Below, in pieces: positions 11,195 through 21,900 of a DNA stretch of 64,000 bases. Position 1 is the stretch's first letter. Every line of letters starts with the position of its first letter. A model generated the notes under the pieces. That model saw only the letters and a list, made by a program, of their open reading frames with translations. It had not been told where the DNA came from and did not search any database. The DNA comes from Jaltomata sinuosa (Eukaryota; Streptophyta; Magnoliopsida; Solanales; Solanaceae), in assembly GCA_003996215.1 (NCBI GenBank), contig QJPP01000035.1, positions 558,001 through 622,000 of the forward strand, written 5' to 3'. The translations under genes and the position numbers were made by a program.

Positions 11195-11400
11195 GAGGAC
11201 GTTGAGTCCCTAAGGGGGATGTATGTAACACCCTAGGTGAATCCCACATCGATAAAACACGGGAGAGATGCTGAGTATATAAGGAAGCAAACCTTAAATC
11301 CTAGTGACGGGTTTTAAATTCGTATGGACCTAGTCCCAAAATGGATAATATCACTACTAGGCTGGACATTTGAACCAAGAAACACGAGCAAAACAAGAGG
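11195..11400 (+). repeat. 3' end of an LTR element (polypurine tract plus LTR start, TRIM/copia-like)
   Basis: cgaggacgttgagtccc leads into a purine tract ctaagggggatgta (11210-11223), directly followed by tgtaacaccc (11224). Inside are aatcccacatcg, ctgagtatataagg and a cacta-ggctggaca block, an order typical of small plant LTR/TRIM elements. No coding domain or second LTR is present. The right end is probably near 11368 but is not certain. Confidence 0.5.
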
Positions 11401-11449
11401 AACAACCTCATGAAAACAAAATAAAAGCTATCTTATTAGCACATCCTTG

Positions 11450-12829
11450 TTATTCAGACATGGTGGAACTTCCATGCAGAAAGTGACTTAATTGGGGTTC
11501 CCTTCCGCATGTAGACTTCTCGGCCAGTAACTTTGCTTGGTACAAGGATGAGTGGCTCAGTTCTGTTTCCTCTATGGCAAATCTTTCAAATAAGGCCCTC
11601 CAAGATCCAAGCTTCTCATGGCGATGAACCATCTCTTCTCCCTCAGATGTGATTACATTTTCAATAATCTTTCCTATATATACTCCTTGAGCTACTTCTC
11701 GCGTGTTAGTATTTGCCTCTATCTCAGTGACCACCATTACACATGGATCCAAGCTTTTGATAACTTGTATCAGAGATTGCAAGTGATTAGGCCATGCTAA
11801 CAAGGTCCAAAGACGCGAGTCAGCATAGATTGCCACAACTTCACCAACCTTTGACTCAAATAAGTCCTTCCTGATATTTCTCAAGTCAGATACAACTGTT
11901 TTGAAGGAAAAAGGTATATCCAAGGTATCTGCAAAAGATGTCAATCTCTTCCCTATTTCTTGCATTCGAATCAAAGAGGTTCCAACCGCTGTTATCTTGA
12001 CCAGTTCCGGTGGACATCTACCATTACCAACCAGAGCTTGCATAAGGATTGTCCATTGTGATCCGGTTTTTATCCCTAGATCAATCAAATGAATCCTCTT
12101 GAATGATTTAATACTGTCCAAGATCGCCTGAATTCCAGTAAATTGAGTTACTTTGCGGAAGGGAAGCATTTGTTCAGTCTCTATAACATCAGTACATGGA
12201 TCCATGAGAACTTCTTCCATATCATTTGGATTCACTGCATCAACGTTTGCTGCTATAGTTGGTATTCCTGTCCCTTTATTGATCCTCTTTCGAAGTGCAT
12301 GAGCAAAATAATAGACAACTCTTTGAACTGGATTACCAGCTGAAAGAGAAAAGTTGATGCACAAGTTCAACAACTTTCTTGCACAATGTAACTGTCGATT
12401 GGCTAGCATTTCAGCAGAAACTAGAAGCAGTAGAGCGAGTTCCACTTCCTCTGTAACTTGAGGAGAGAGGCCCAAATCTGCAATCAAGGGACTAAAAATA
12501 ATGGAATAAACATCATAATTCTGTGAGGTAAAAAGTTGTAATTGCTCTTTGGCAATTTTCATGATGGTTGTTGTTGATAGAACTGGAGAGGCAGAGATGT
12601 GACTTGGCATATCTAAATTCATCTCATTCACCTTTTCCTTACTCTTGTACCTCAGAATTCCCAGTGATGCTTCGGGCAGGAGGGCGTTTTTCTTATTTTC
12701 GTCATGAAGATATGAATACGTGTTTTTGTCCATCAAAAGTATTGCAAGATTATTGGGAACTTCAAAAATTTCTGCATCTTTCACTGCTTCAGCATGAGTC
12801 TCATCTTTGGCAATAGTGTGAACCGCCAA
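11450..12829 (-). CDS. GRAS-family protein, internally deleted and with a shifted C-terminus (likely decaying)
   Basis: An uninterrupted 459-codon single-exon ORF. GRAS proteins are plant nuclear regulators. The first leucine heptad region lies near residues 136-156 (SAEMLANRQLHCARKLL), and the VHIID core is IHLIDLGI near residue 246. Compared with the neighbouring 13866-15287 gene it lacks about 31 residues after EANTN, where the neighbour reads MDRFNEALFLYAAVFD onward, so most of the PFYRE region is gone, in frame. The C-terminal SAW motif is also lost. The expected end (RKGTPIKSLSAWKFHHV) is present but in another frame, and the predicted tail SHFLHGSSTMSE is therefore a shift product. No DELLA or TVHYNP motif is seen. 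It is open but probably not fully functional. Subfamily is uncertain, with an overall look of RGL/DELLA-like GRAS domains. Confidence 0.72.
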   Translation of the reverse strand: MAVHTIAKDETHAEAVKDAEIFEVPNNLAILLMDKNTYSYLHDENKKNALLPEASLGILRYKSKEKVNEMNLDMPSHISASPVLSTTTIMKIAKEQLQLFTSQNYDVYSIIFSPLIADLGLSPQVTEEVELALLLLVSAEMLANRQLHCARKLLNLCINFSLSAGNPVQRVVYYFAHALRKRINKGTGIPTIAANVDAVNPNDMEEVLMDPCTDVIETEQMLPFRKVTQFTGIQAILDSIKSFKRIHLIDLGIKTGSQWTILMQALVGNGRCPPELVKITAVGTSLIRMQEIGKRLTSFADTLDIPFSFKTVVSDLRNIRKDLFESKVGEVVAIYADSRLWTLLAWPNHLQSLIQVIKSLDPCVMVVTEIEANTNTREVAQGVYIGKIIENVITSEGEEMVHRHEKLGSWRALFERFAIEETELSHSSLYQAKLLAEKSTCGREPQLSHFLHGSSTMSE

Positions 12830-13489
12830 GATAATATATTAATTACTTGAGACAGAGAATTTCTCCCTATCATGTCATTTTATTTAGTTAAATCATTAGT
12901 TAAAGGCTGTTAGCAGAAGAAAGGACAACAGTCCAAACAGATGTGGTCAAATTAAAGAACAGGACCATGAAAATATTCCAAATAAACCTTAGGACGGCAA
13001 TACCTTGGAGGTGATCTTTAAGAAAACAGACAATGAAAGTGCAATATTCATATAAAACAACGTGCAATCCAAGAACAAGGCTTTCATTCACATCATTCTA
13101 CAGGACAAAATTAACTCTTAGACTAAGTTTCCTTACACAGTTTCTTCTGTTCTCTGATTAAAATTCTAACAGGAAGGTTGAATTAAATTAAAGTTTATAA
13201 AACGGAGTGTAAAACAATAAAGTGAGATAAAATGGAGTATAAAACCATAAATCCTGTTACTTCTATGGATCTATCTAATCTTGCAAAGACGACCAATCAT
13301 GCTGTTGAACAAAGAAAGGCTAAAAAGATGTTGCATCTACATCTGACATGGAAAATTAAACAAACTATCTTGATCTCCTAGATAACATATTGCAGGGACT
13401 ACAAAGAGAGAGTTGACACAGATAGAGGATACATGCGACAGGAAAAGAAAAAAAGATATTTGAAGCCTTTCAATATACTTGGTCTTTGT
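12830..13489. other. 5' flank of the first GRAS gene, no gene seen
   Basis: AT-rich, with no coding region that I can support. The minus-strand promoter of the 11450-12829 gene should lie here. Confidence 0.4.
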
Positions 13490-13605
13490 AGGTTATGAAT
13501 GACTTTTCCTAGAATAACTGTTTCAGTTGGAAACCTGTACTGATTATTTTTCCCCATGCAAGTCTCTAAGATATCAAAGATTGCTGCATAAAGACCTTTG
13601 TGGAG
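13490..13605 (-). pseudogene. GRAS relic (internal PFYRE-region fragment)
   Basis: Around 13495-13600 the plus strand reads aatgacttttcctagaata ... cctgtactgatt ... ccccatgcaagtctctaaga ... gctgcataaag. This parallels 14118-14215 of the intact GRAS gene and 25470-25575 of the GRAS pseudogene, the stretch encoding the ...YAAVFDCLEDCMGRDNQYR... region and the following KIIHNMIT. No neighbouring GRAS sequence joins it. It corresponds roughly to the part deleted from the 11450-12829 gene. Confidence 0.65.
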
Positions 13606-13865
13606 AAATTATGGAATAAATTTTAGTAGATGGTGTTGAAAGAAGAAGTCAGAACTAGATAAAATGTTGACCTAAGGCAGGTAGAGAAGCAACACATGCG
13701 ATAGAAAATGAAAATAAAGAGACATAACGTCTTCGATAACTTGGTTTTTCAGTTTACATCAGGTTATGATCTAAAACTTCTTAGAACAAGAAGAATTGTT
13801 TCCATATGCTTCTTTACGTTCTACATAGATAGGCTCCATGCTACACCCACCAAGCAGGGATTCTA

Positions 13866-15287
13866 TCAGTCATGGTGAAACTTCCTGGCTGAAGTAAATA
13901 TCATTGGAGTTCCTTTCCATTTAATAATAAGGCCCTTGCCATTCATATCTAGAGTGCAAAAACCATGAGCAGACCTATCAGCCATTGGATTTGCTTGGTA
14001 CAAGGATGATTCGCTCAATTCTGATTCCTTAATACCAAACTTTTCAAACAAGTCTCTCCATACTTCCAGCCTTACATTGCGGAAGATCCTCTCTTCCCCT
14101 TCACAAGTGATCATATTGTGAATGATCTTTCTCAAGAAAATTCCTTCAAATGTCATCCTGTATTGATTGTCTCGTCCCATGCAATCCTCCAAACAGTCAA
14201 AGACTGCAGCATACAGAAACAGTGCTTCATTAAAACGGTCCATAAAAATTGGCACGTTAGTATTTGCCTCTGTGTCAATGACAACCATCACACAAGGATT
14301 GAGGCTTTTAATCAATCTTAGAACAGCTTCCAGGTGATTGGGCCTAGCTAACATGCCCCCAAGACTATACTCTGAGTAAACTGCCACAACTTCATTAGTA
14401 TCTAATTCAAAGAGATCTTTACTGAGGTCCTTCATTTCTGACACCACTGCCTTGAAGGAAAAGGGAAACTTCATGTTTTCAGCAGCAAAAGATGACAATC
14501 TTTTTCCTATTTCTTCAACCATCTGTTTTGATGTTCCAACAGCTGTTATCTTGAGAAGCTCAAGTGGACAATCACCTATATTAGCAAGAGCTTGCATGAG
14601 GATTGCCCAGTGCGAACCAATTTTGATTCCAAAATCAATTAAATGAACCCTTTTTGCTGACTTGACATTGTCTAAGATGGCTTGAATTCCAGCAAATTGC
14701 GGCACTTGGAAGAAAGGTGATGATTGATAGCATATAAATGCAAAAGGCTTAGGAGTCAGCAGAACCTCTTCCATATCAAATGGTTTCTCTTCCCCACCTT
14801 GAGGTCTGTTAGGTGGTAATGTTCCCTTCTCCTTATCAATTCTCTCTCGAAGAGCTTCACCAAAGCAGTACACAACTCTTTGAACCGGAGTACCTGCAGG
14901 AGAAGCAGACAGGATACACAAGCTTAGTAACTCCGTTGCACGTTCGTAGTGTCTCTTGGAGAACATTTCAGCAGAGTCTTGAAGCAGAAGAGCAAGCTCA
15001 AAATCTTCTGAAGCTTTAGGAGACAGACCACTGTCCTCTTTCTTGGAGGTCTTCTGAAGTAATCGTGCTCGTGCCATTTTGAATATGCTTACTGTTGATT
15101 GTACATGAGATCCAAAAGTGTTGCTGCATGGAATATCATGGTGCTTCTCTCTCAGGTCTCCTCCACAATAACGCTTCTGCAGAATTGTGCATGATGCTGA
15201 AGGCAGACAAGAGCTTTCCTTCTTTTCTTCAGCACAATGAGAACTTTGCATTTGATCCTTTCCTTTATTTGCAAGACTTGAATCCAT
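13866..15287 (-). CDS. GRAS-family transcriptional regulator, intact
   Basis: A 473-codon single-exon ORF starting MDSSLANKGKDQ. The N-terminus (about 1-95) is variable, Ser/Cys-rich and without DELLA/TVHYNP motifs. The GRAS domain follows. The leucine heptad region SAEMFSKRHYERATELL is at about 102-120, VHIID as RVHLIDFGI at about 215-223, then a second heptad with KITAVGTS and EIGKRLSSFA. The PFYRE-equivalent block holds RFNEALFLYAAVFD and RKIIHNMITCEGEER. SAW appears as LFEKFGIKESELS and IIKWKGTPMIFTSARKF at about 450-470. GRAS proteins act in the nucleus, usually as co-regulators in hormone, stress or root/shoot programmes. The exact role here is not deducible. Length and motif order fit a functional protein. 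Paralogous copies flank it on both sides. Confidence 0.88.
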   Translation of the reverse strand: MDSSLANKGKDQMQSSHCAEEKKESSCLPSASCTILQKRYCGGDLREKHHDIPCSNTFGSHVQSTVSIFKMARARLLQKTSKKEDSGLSPKASEDFELALLLQDSAEMFSKRHYERATELLSLCILSASPAGTPVQRVVYCFGEALRERIDKEKGTLPPNRPQGGEEKPFDMEEVLLTPKPFAFICYQSSPFFQVPQFAGIQAILDNVKSAKRVHLIDFGIKIGSHWAILMQALANIGDCPLELLKITAVGTSKQMVEEIGKRLSSFAAENMKFPFSFKAVVSEMKDLSKDLFELDTNEVVAVYSEYSLGGMLARPNHLEAVLRLIKSLNPCVMVVIDTEANTNVPIFMDRFNEALFLYAAVFDCLEDCMGRDNQYRMTFEGIFLRKIIHNMITCEGEERIFRNVRLEVWRDLFEKFGIKESELSESSLYQANPMADRSAHGFCTLDMNGKGLIIKWKGTPMIFTSARKFHHD

Positions 15288-16517
15288 GGCTTTTTATATG
15301 AAAAAGTCCTTCTCTTTTTACTGGAAGCCAAACCAAAAAACTTTTCAAGATGCCCCGTTCTTCCTTTTGACAAATCTCTTCAGTATAAATGGTTTTGTGA
15401 ATCTATTCTCACTAGAGAATGAGGCTCATTTTATTCAGACCATAAGGACAAAAAACTTCTGCTCTTTTCATATTAGTTTTCCATCTATATAATCATATGT
15501 AAGGTACCAAACAAAAAAAGAAAGTAAAAAATAGAAGGACAGCAAAAGCAAGGACAACCTCAAACTTTTCAAGCCTGATTTGCCAGCAGCCGGCTGATAG
15601 CCGAACAAAAGACTCTACTTCAAATAGATACAGTCCAAACCACATTACATTAGATAATCAGAACTTCTGATTTGCTATACATCTCCATCTGTAAGGAGAT
15701 TCCAACAAAGTCTTAACCAAGAAAATTAGCTTTCTTTTTGTACGAAGAATATATAGCTCAATGTGATGATTAGAGTTATGTGTGATTCATTGCTGGATTT
15801 CTCTGAGGTTTATGATTAAATCCATTTTTCCTAAAAAGCTACTTGTAATATTTAATCTATTTCTTATCCTAAGTTATCTTTTTTAAATATAGAAGTTCCA
15901 TGGAAGTGTTATTCATCTATAATTTTGCATAGTTATTTAGACAGAAGCATAAACTTGTTTTTGTATTTCCTTCTCTTTCTTTTCCTAAAGAAAAGTTAAC
16001 AAGTTTTTGAAATAAAAAAAATTATTCATTTTACTTTCTAAGTTAATAAAACTACGTTTTTTCATATATAAAATGGCCTTTTAGGCCACAATTTAATTAA
16101 AAAAAATGTTAATAAAACCACTTATATGAATGTAAAAACAAATTTTAAGAAAGTTTACCATCTTAATCGTCATGTATTGTTTCATTTGTTTTATCTTCAA
16201 GAGCCTAATATAGTAACAAGCCTACTCGCTTGCACGACACATCTGTCTCTCCTAATTATAGTAACAAGACTTGTAATGTACAAGTTTTGTTCAAACAATT
16301 CTGGACATTTATATGGATCCATGAAATTTGCTGACCTGTAGAATATAAACAATTTTAAGTTTATGAATTTACCTTAATCCACAAAATGGTCTACAAGATG
16401 AACAATATTTGCTGAAGTTTTTCTCAGATTTTGCTGACAGAAGAAGAAAAAGAGAAGCAGCAGATTTTAATATGATTTCATTTTTCTTTCCTCATAAAAG
16501 GAAGGGAACCTTTCCGG
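15288..16517. promoter_or_regulatory. 5' flank of the intact GRAS gene with a duplicated promoter block
   Basis: Two blocks are shared with the 5' flank of the GRAS pseudogene. The first is gcaaggacaa ... tttgccagcagccggc (about 15549-15596, versus 26769-26816). The second is aaaagact(cta)cttcaaatag ... aaaccac/atg ... ttacattagataat (about 15608-15658, versus 27107-27160). This is direct evidence that the duplication included the promoter. The rest is AT-rich with no gene. Confidence 0.55.
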
Positions 16518-16593
16518 CTTGATGAAACTTCAGGAAAAAAGAGAACTTAAATGGAGTTCCTTTCCATTTGATAATAAGTCCTTTTAAATCCAT
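16518..16593 (-). pseudogene. GRAS relic (C-terminal SAW fragment)
   Basis: The plus-strand text gatgaaacttcagg ... ggagttcctttccatttgat aataagtcc ... aaatccat parallels the last 25 codons of the intact GRAS gene (13872-13950). Read on the minus strand it gives DLKGLIIKWKGTPF. The remaining GRAS domain is missing upstream, so this is a truncated further copy. Confidence 0.65.
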
Positions 16594-17291
16594 AAGAGAG
16601 TTCTCAAGCTTCACCCAGCTAAAAACAACATATTCTCCTTTCATTCCTCTTGTATCATTTCATACTGTATAAATACGCCATGCGAACAACATACTACCAT
16701 AGCACTTTGCCATTTCCATTATGCTTTGATATTAGAGCGTATCTCCTTAATATTTCCCTCCACTGCAATGATGCTAGAAGCAAGTAAGAACTTCCTTTTC
16801 CGCTTTGAATTTGACCATGATTTCTTGCTGGGGTTCAAGTTATTCCAAAAAGCTTACTGATGTAACAGCCTAACTGTTCTTACTTAAAGCTTCAAATACC
16901 AACACTAACATTTCTGTCAAGATGATCCTTCATTTCTTCTTACTTTTCTCGAACATGAAAGATTTTCAAGACTGAAGTTCATTATATTTGAAGGCTGAAC
17001 TTCCATCTAGGAATGACCAAAAAACTATTTCATGCAAAAAAGGAAGTCCCCATTTTACTGTTGTTTAATCATCAGCAAAAGTTTCTAACCAGCAAAGGAG
17101 TCAGCAAAAATAAGGGCAATTCGGATCTTTTGGTACCTCATTTTCCGACAGACGCCTGGTGGCAAAACAAATGCCTTCAGTCCAAACAAGTCCGGTTTAT
17201 CATTAAACAAGTGAAATCTTTCTACCATGGTAACATAAACAAGTTGTTGCCTATTCACAATGAATTTTTATTCTCTTGTCTACCTTATAGT
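16594..17291. other. Intergenic DNA left of the copia element
   Basis: No gene recognised. It is the probable flank of the truncated GRAS relic. The copia LTR begins at 17292. Confidence 0.4.
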
Positions 17292-17680
17292 TGTTGGCAA
17301 AATGTTTATATTATTTCAAAAGAATTAATTTTCTAAGTGTTTTTAAGATGCCCAAGTCTTATTGGAGAAGCCAACAAAAGCTGATATTTGTCATTTACAA
17401 AGGGCATGACATTCAACACTTGGCAAGACTTTATACACTTGGTATTTTGCATGGAAGAACTTGGACAAGTGGCTGCCCACTTGTCAACATTTGCAACCTA
17501 TTGGCCATCTATAAATAGCCCTCATATATCCATCAGAAAGTACACTCAATTCTCTTCTTTACTCTATGTTCACAGCAAAATAGAACCTACAACAATTTGA
17601 TATTGCTCTCTCCCTTCACGTTCTTCCACCTCATCTCTTGGTTTCTTCTTATGTTCTATTTAATATTTAATGGTTTTGGC

Positions 17681-17689
17681 TTCTTCTAC
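17681..17689. repeat. 9-bp target duplication, left copy
   Basis: ttcttctac, repeated exactly at 18685-18693. The undisturbed 3' LTR has a single copy at 23251-23259, the empty site. Confidence 0.9.
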
Positions 17690-18684
17690 GGATCCAGCTC
17701 CCCTCCAGTAGCTGATCCCTCCATTTCCTTCGGTGGATTATTAAAATTATTACACGTGTCTCATTAATTAATAGATAGTATAGATTTATTCAGTGATCCC
17801 TCCATTTCCTCCGGTGGATTATTAAAATTATTACACGTGTCTCATTAATTAATAGATAGTATAGATTTATTCCGTTAACCACAACCTTTTAACCATAAAA
17901 ATCTTCTCTCTCCTCCATAATATCACTAGAACCTATTCCGCCATCAAAATCTTTCAAGAACTGCAACTAAAATACTCTAATGGTTAACCAAATCAAAAGT
18001 AGTGGCTTTACTGAGCAGGTGATCAATGATTAAAATTTAAATTGATTGGTGAAATTAATTAGCTGTTGAAGATTTACGTCCATTAGTAAGGTATCAAGGA
18101 ATTGAAGTTGTCGCCGTCAATAGCAGCCCCAAAGAAACTCCCTAATAACAGAGCTAAACAAACATTAGCTTTACCGCAAATCGATTTGTTACTGAAGTTT
18201 CAATTGGACTAATTTGATTAAGCCCGAAATAAAATTTATACTAATGGTATAAATTATTCTGAGATAAATTTATACTGTCAATCAAACGCAGTATGAATTT
18301 ATCTCAAACTTAATTTTGAAATACATCATCTTATTCCGGGTACCAAATGAACCTTAAGATTTTTCAATTAAGAACAAATAATTGATTGAGATATAATATT
18401 TCTTTTTGTCTTTTTTTTTTCGATTCAATCTGTTTAATTTCTTACTCAAGTGCATTTGGTATTTTCGTTCATTTATACTGTTTGAGAGATTCGGAAATTG
18501 GATGGAGAAAGGAGGAGATCTTATTTAGTTGGGAAGAGGAGAGAAGAAACGAAAGTGAACAATTAACCAAGGTGGGTTAGCTAAATAAATCTATACCATC
18601 AATTAATTAATGAGACATGTGTAACAATTTTAATAATCCACCGGAGGAAATGGAGGGATCAGCTACTGGAAGGGAGCCGGATCC
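17690..18684 (+). mobile_element. Non-autonomous Mutator-like (MULE/MITE) element, 995 bp
   Basis: The terminal inverted repeats are about 101 bp each (17690-17790 and 18584-18684), both starting ggatcc(a/g)gctccc(c/t)tccag and continuing with the same gatccctccatttcct(t/c)cggtgg series. The insertion is bounded by a perfect 9-bp duplication (ttcttctac), the hallmark of Mutator-superfamily transposition, and the 3' LTR of the host copia element supplies the empty site. No transposase reading frame is visible, so it was mobilised in trans. Orientation is arbitrary. Confidence 0.9.
17713..17872 (+). repeat. 81-bp tandem duplication in the left TIR of the MULE
   Basis: The block beginning tgatccctccatttcct at 17713 is repeated from 17794 and ends near 17872. 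It covers most of the inverted repeat. The right end carries only one copy, so the duplication arose on one side. Confidence 0.85.
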
Positions 18685-18693
18685 TTCTTCTAC
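18685..18693. repeat. 9-bp target duplication, right copy
   Basis: ttcttctac, directly after the terminal ggatcc of the Mutator-type element, followed by the continuing LTR text taatcctctag. Confidence 0.9.
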
Positions 18694-18973
18694 TAATCCT
18701 CTAGTTTAACTTGTTGATGTTAATTTTGTTGATTCTTGTACCTCTATTTAATTAAGGAAGGCTTGTTTAATCTTGAGAAATTATTTCACATTGCTGAAAT
18801 AGTTTCTTAGGAATGTGCCCAACACGACTCAGGTATTACATATGTATTTATATATATACTATTATATATTACTTATATTATTATGATAGTAATATTTATG
18901 TAATTTCAGTATCATTATTTTGCTAATATTGTTATTGTGATTTTTCCCTTGTTCCCCAACAATCTAAGAAACT

Positions 18974-21900
18974 ATGACAAATAATATTGTTACTGAAACT
19001 ATTGGTGATACTGATGATGGTGTTGTTCTGGCTATTACTGATTCAATTTTTCTACCGGATGTTTATGGCACTACGAAATTCAAGTATGTAAATAGACATG
19101 GTTACAAGCCCAAAGCTAACAATAAAACTTTCATTAAAAATACACCTCAATGCAAGAAAATATTTAAAAAAAATGATAATTCCGCTAAGTCAAAAATAAA
19201 TTTGACTGAAACGGATGACATAATTATTGTGGTCATTTCAAATATAAATATTGAGACCAATGTGAGAAATTGGGTGATAGACTCTGGTGCTACAAGGCAC
19301 ATTTGTATAAATAAAAATGATCTTGTGTCATACACTCAAGTTGAGAAAGGAGAAGAAATTATTTATCTTGGGACCTCAAGGGCTATTCAAGTTCTTGAAA
19401 AAGGAAAAGTCTTTCTCAAACTCACATATGGTAAAACTTTGGCATTGAGTAATGTATTACATGTTTCTAATATCAGATCAGTTTGATTTCTGTGGGGTTA
19501 TTAGGAAAAAGTTGGAATGAAGGTTTCTTTTGAAAATAATGAGGTTATGTTGACGAAAAATAATATTTTTGTGGGTAAAGAATTTTGTAACCATGGCTTA
19601 TTTGTGCTTAATATTTTAAATAATATTTGTGAAAAAGCTTATACTTTTGCTTATATGGCTGAGTCTATTTCTTTATGGTATGCGAGATTAGGACATGTTA
19701 ATGTCTCATATATAAAGAATATGCAGTCTCTTGGTTTAATATCTGGTTTAGACTCAAATAATTTTGATAAGTGTGAAATATGTGCTGAAGCTAAAATTAC
19801 TAAAAATGATGTTTTTCAGTAAATAGAGAAACTAAATTACTTTCTTTGATTTACACTGATTTGGGTGATTTAAAACAGACTATGACTAAAGGTGGTAAAA
19901 GATATTATGTGACTTTTATTGATGATTTTTTTAGATTTACTAAGTTGTATTTGCTTAGAAATAAAAATGATGCATTTGATGCTTTTATATCTTATAAAAC
20001 TGAGGTTGAAAATCAATTGTATAGAAAAATCAAGAGAATTAGATCAGACAGAGGTGGAAAATATTTTTCTTTAAATGCTTTTTGTGAAAAAAAGAAGAGA
20101 TTATTCATGAAGTAACTCCGCCTTATTCACCTCAATCTAATGGAGTAGCTGAAAGGAAAAATATAACATTGAAGAAAATGACGAATTCCATGCTAATCAG
20201 TTCTAATACTCCTAATAATTTGTGGGTGAAGCTATCTTATCTGCATGTCACATACAAAATAGAATCCCTCATAAAAGAATTAATAAGCCTCCTTATGAAT
20301 TGTGGAAAGGTTATAAACCTAACTTGAAATATTTAAAAGTGTGGGTTGCCTTGCTAAAGTTCTTTTGCCTGAACCTAAAAAGAGGAAAATAAGTTCTAAA
20401 ACTGCTGATTGCATGCTTATTGGATATGCTGAACATAGTGCTGCATATAGATTCCTTGTCTTAAAAAGTGATGTGCTTGATTGCGATACTATAATTGAGA
20501 CAAAGAATGCAGAATTTTTTGAACATATTTTTTCACTGTGTGATAAAATTTCTCATGCACCTGTTGAAAGAGAAAGTGATTCTACCTCTAATATTGAGGA
20601 GCTGAGAAGGAGTAAAAGGCCTAGGAATGAATATTTTTCTTATGGAAATGACTTTCAAACTTTTCTTGTCGATAGTGAACCATTGAATTATTTTGAAGCT
20701 ATATCTTCTTCTGATGCTAAATTTTGGAAAGAGGAAATAAAAATTGAAATTGATTCAATTATAAAGAACAATACATGGATTTTAACTGATTTACCTCCTG
20801 GTGCAAAAGCTATTGGTTGTAAATGAATTTTTAAAAAGAAACTTAATCCTGACGGGTCTATAGATAAATATAAAGCTCGGTTAGTAGCTAAAGAATTTTC
20901 TCAAAAGTAAAATATTGATTATTTTGATACATTTGCACCAGTGACAAGAATTTTCTCTATTCGAATTTTAATTGCCTTAACATCAATTTATAAGCTTTTT
21001 ATTCATCAAATGGATGTAAAAACTGCTTTCTTAAATGGTGATTTAAAAGAAGAGATTTATATGGTTCAACCTGAGGATGTGTTATTTTTGGACAAGAAAA
21101 TAAAATTTGTAAATTAATTAAATCTCTTTATGGCCTTAAACAAGTTCCTAAACAATGACATCAGAAATTTGATCAAGTTTTAATAAGAAACAAATTTTCT
21201 TCTGTTGAAGTGGATAAATATTTTTATACTAAAATGGTAGACAATGATTATGTCATAATATGTTTATATGTTGATGACATACTTATATTTGGTACAAGTT
21301 TAAATATTGTGAAAAGTACCAAACAATTTTTGTCTACTAACTTTGAAATGAAAGATCTGGGTGAAGTAAATATGATATTGGAAGTTAAAGTTATAAAGAG
21401 TGATGATGGTATAATGTTGTCACAAGAACATTATGTTGAAAGACTTCTTAAGAAGTTTGAATGTAGGGAGGTAACTTCTGTAGCCACTCCTTATGATGCT
21501 AATTCTCAATTAAAAAAAGAATAATGGTGACCCAGTTGCTCAGTCTAAATATGTACAAATTATTGGGAGTCTGATGCATTTAATGAATTTTACTAAGCCT
21601 TACATTGCCTATGCTGTGTGTAGACTGAGTAGATATACTAATAATCCCAATAAAGAGCATTGGTTTGCATTAATGAGACTGATGAAATATTTGAGAGGAA
21701 CCATGAATTACGGTATCTTATATAGTGGATTTCCTTATGCTTTAAAAGGGTATTGTGATGCAAACTGAATCTCTGATTCAGATGAGACGAAATCCACTAG
21801 TGGCTATGTATTCACCCTTGGTGGGGGTGCAGTATCATGAAAGTCAGCTAAACAGATGATCATTGCTAGATCGACTATGGAGTCAGAGTTTGTAGCTCTG

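Larger units (their letters stand above)
17292..18961 (+). repeat. 5' LTR of the copia element, interrupted
   Basis: Nearly identical to 22870-23548 over both halves, for example aatagcc(c/t)tcatatatccatc and gtgatttttcccttgttcccc. It is split after ttcttctac (17689) by the 17690-18684 insertion and resumes at 18694. A TATA-like ctataaatag is present at 17508-17517. Confidence 0.9.

Noticed and set aside
12143..12343. Plus-strand open frames across the GRAS genes
   Set aside because: They are antisense to well-supported GRAS coding sequence and have no domain.
12900..13091. 63-codon minus-strand frame upstream of the first GRAS gene
   Set aside because: No homology recognised and the composition is like the surrounding AT-rich DNA.
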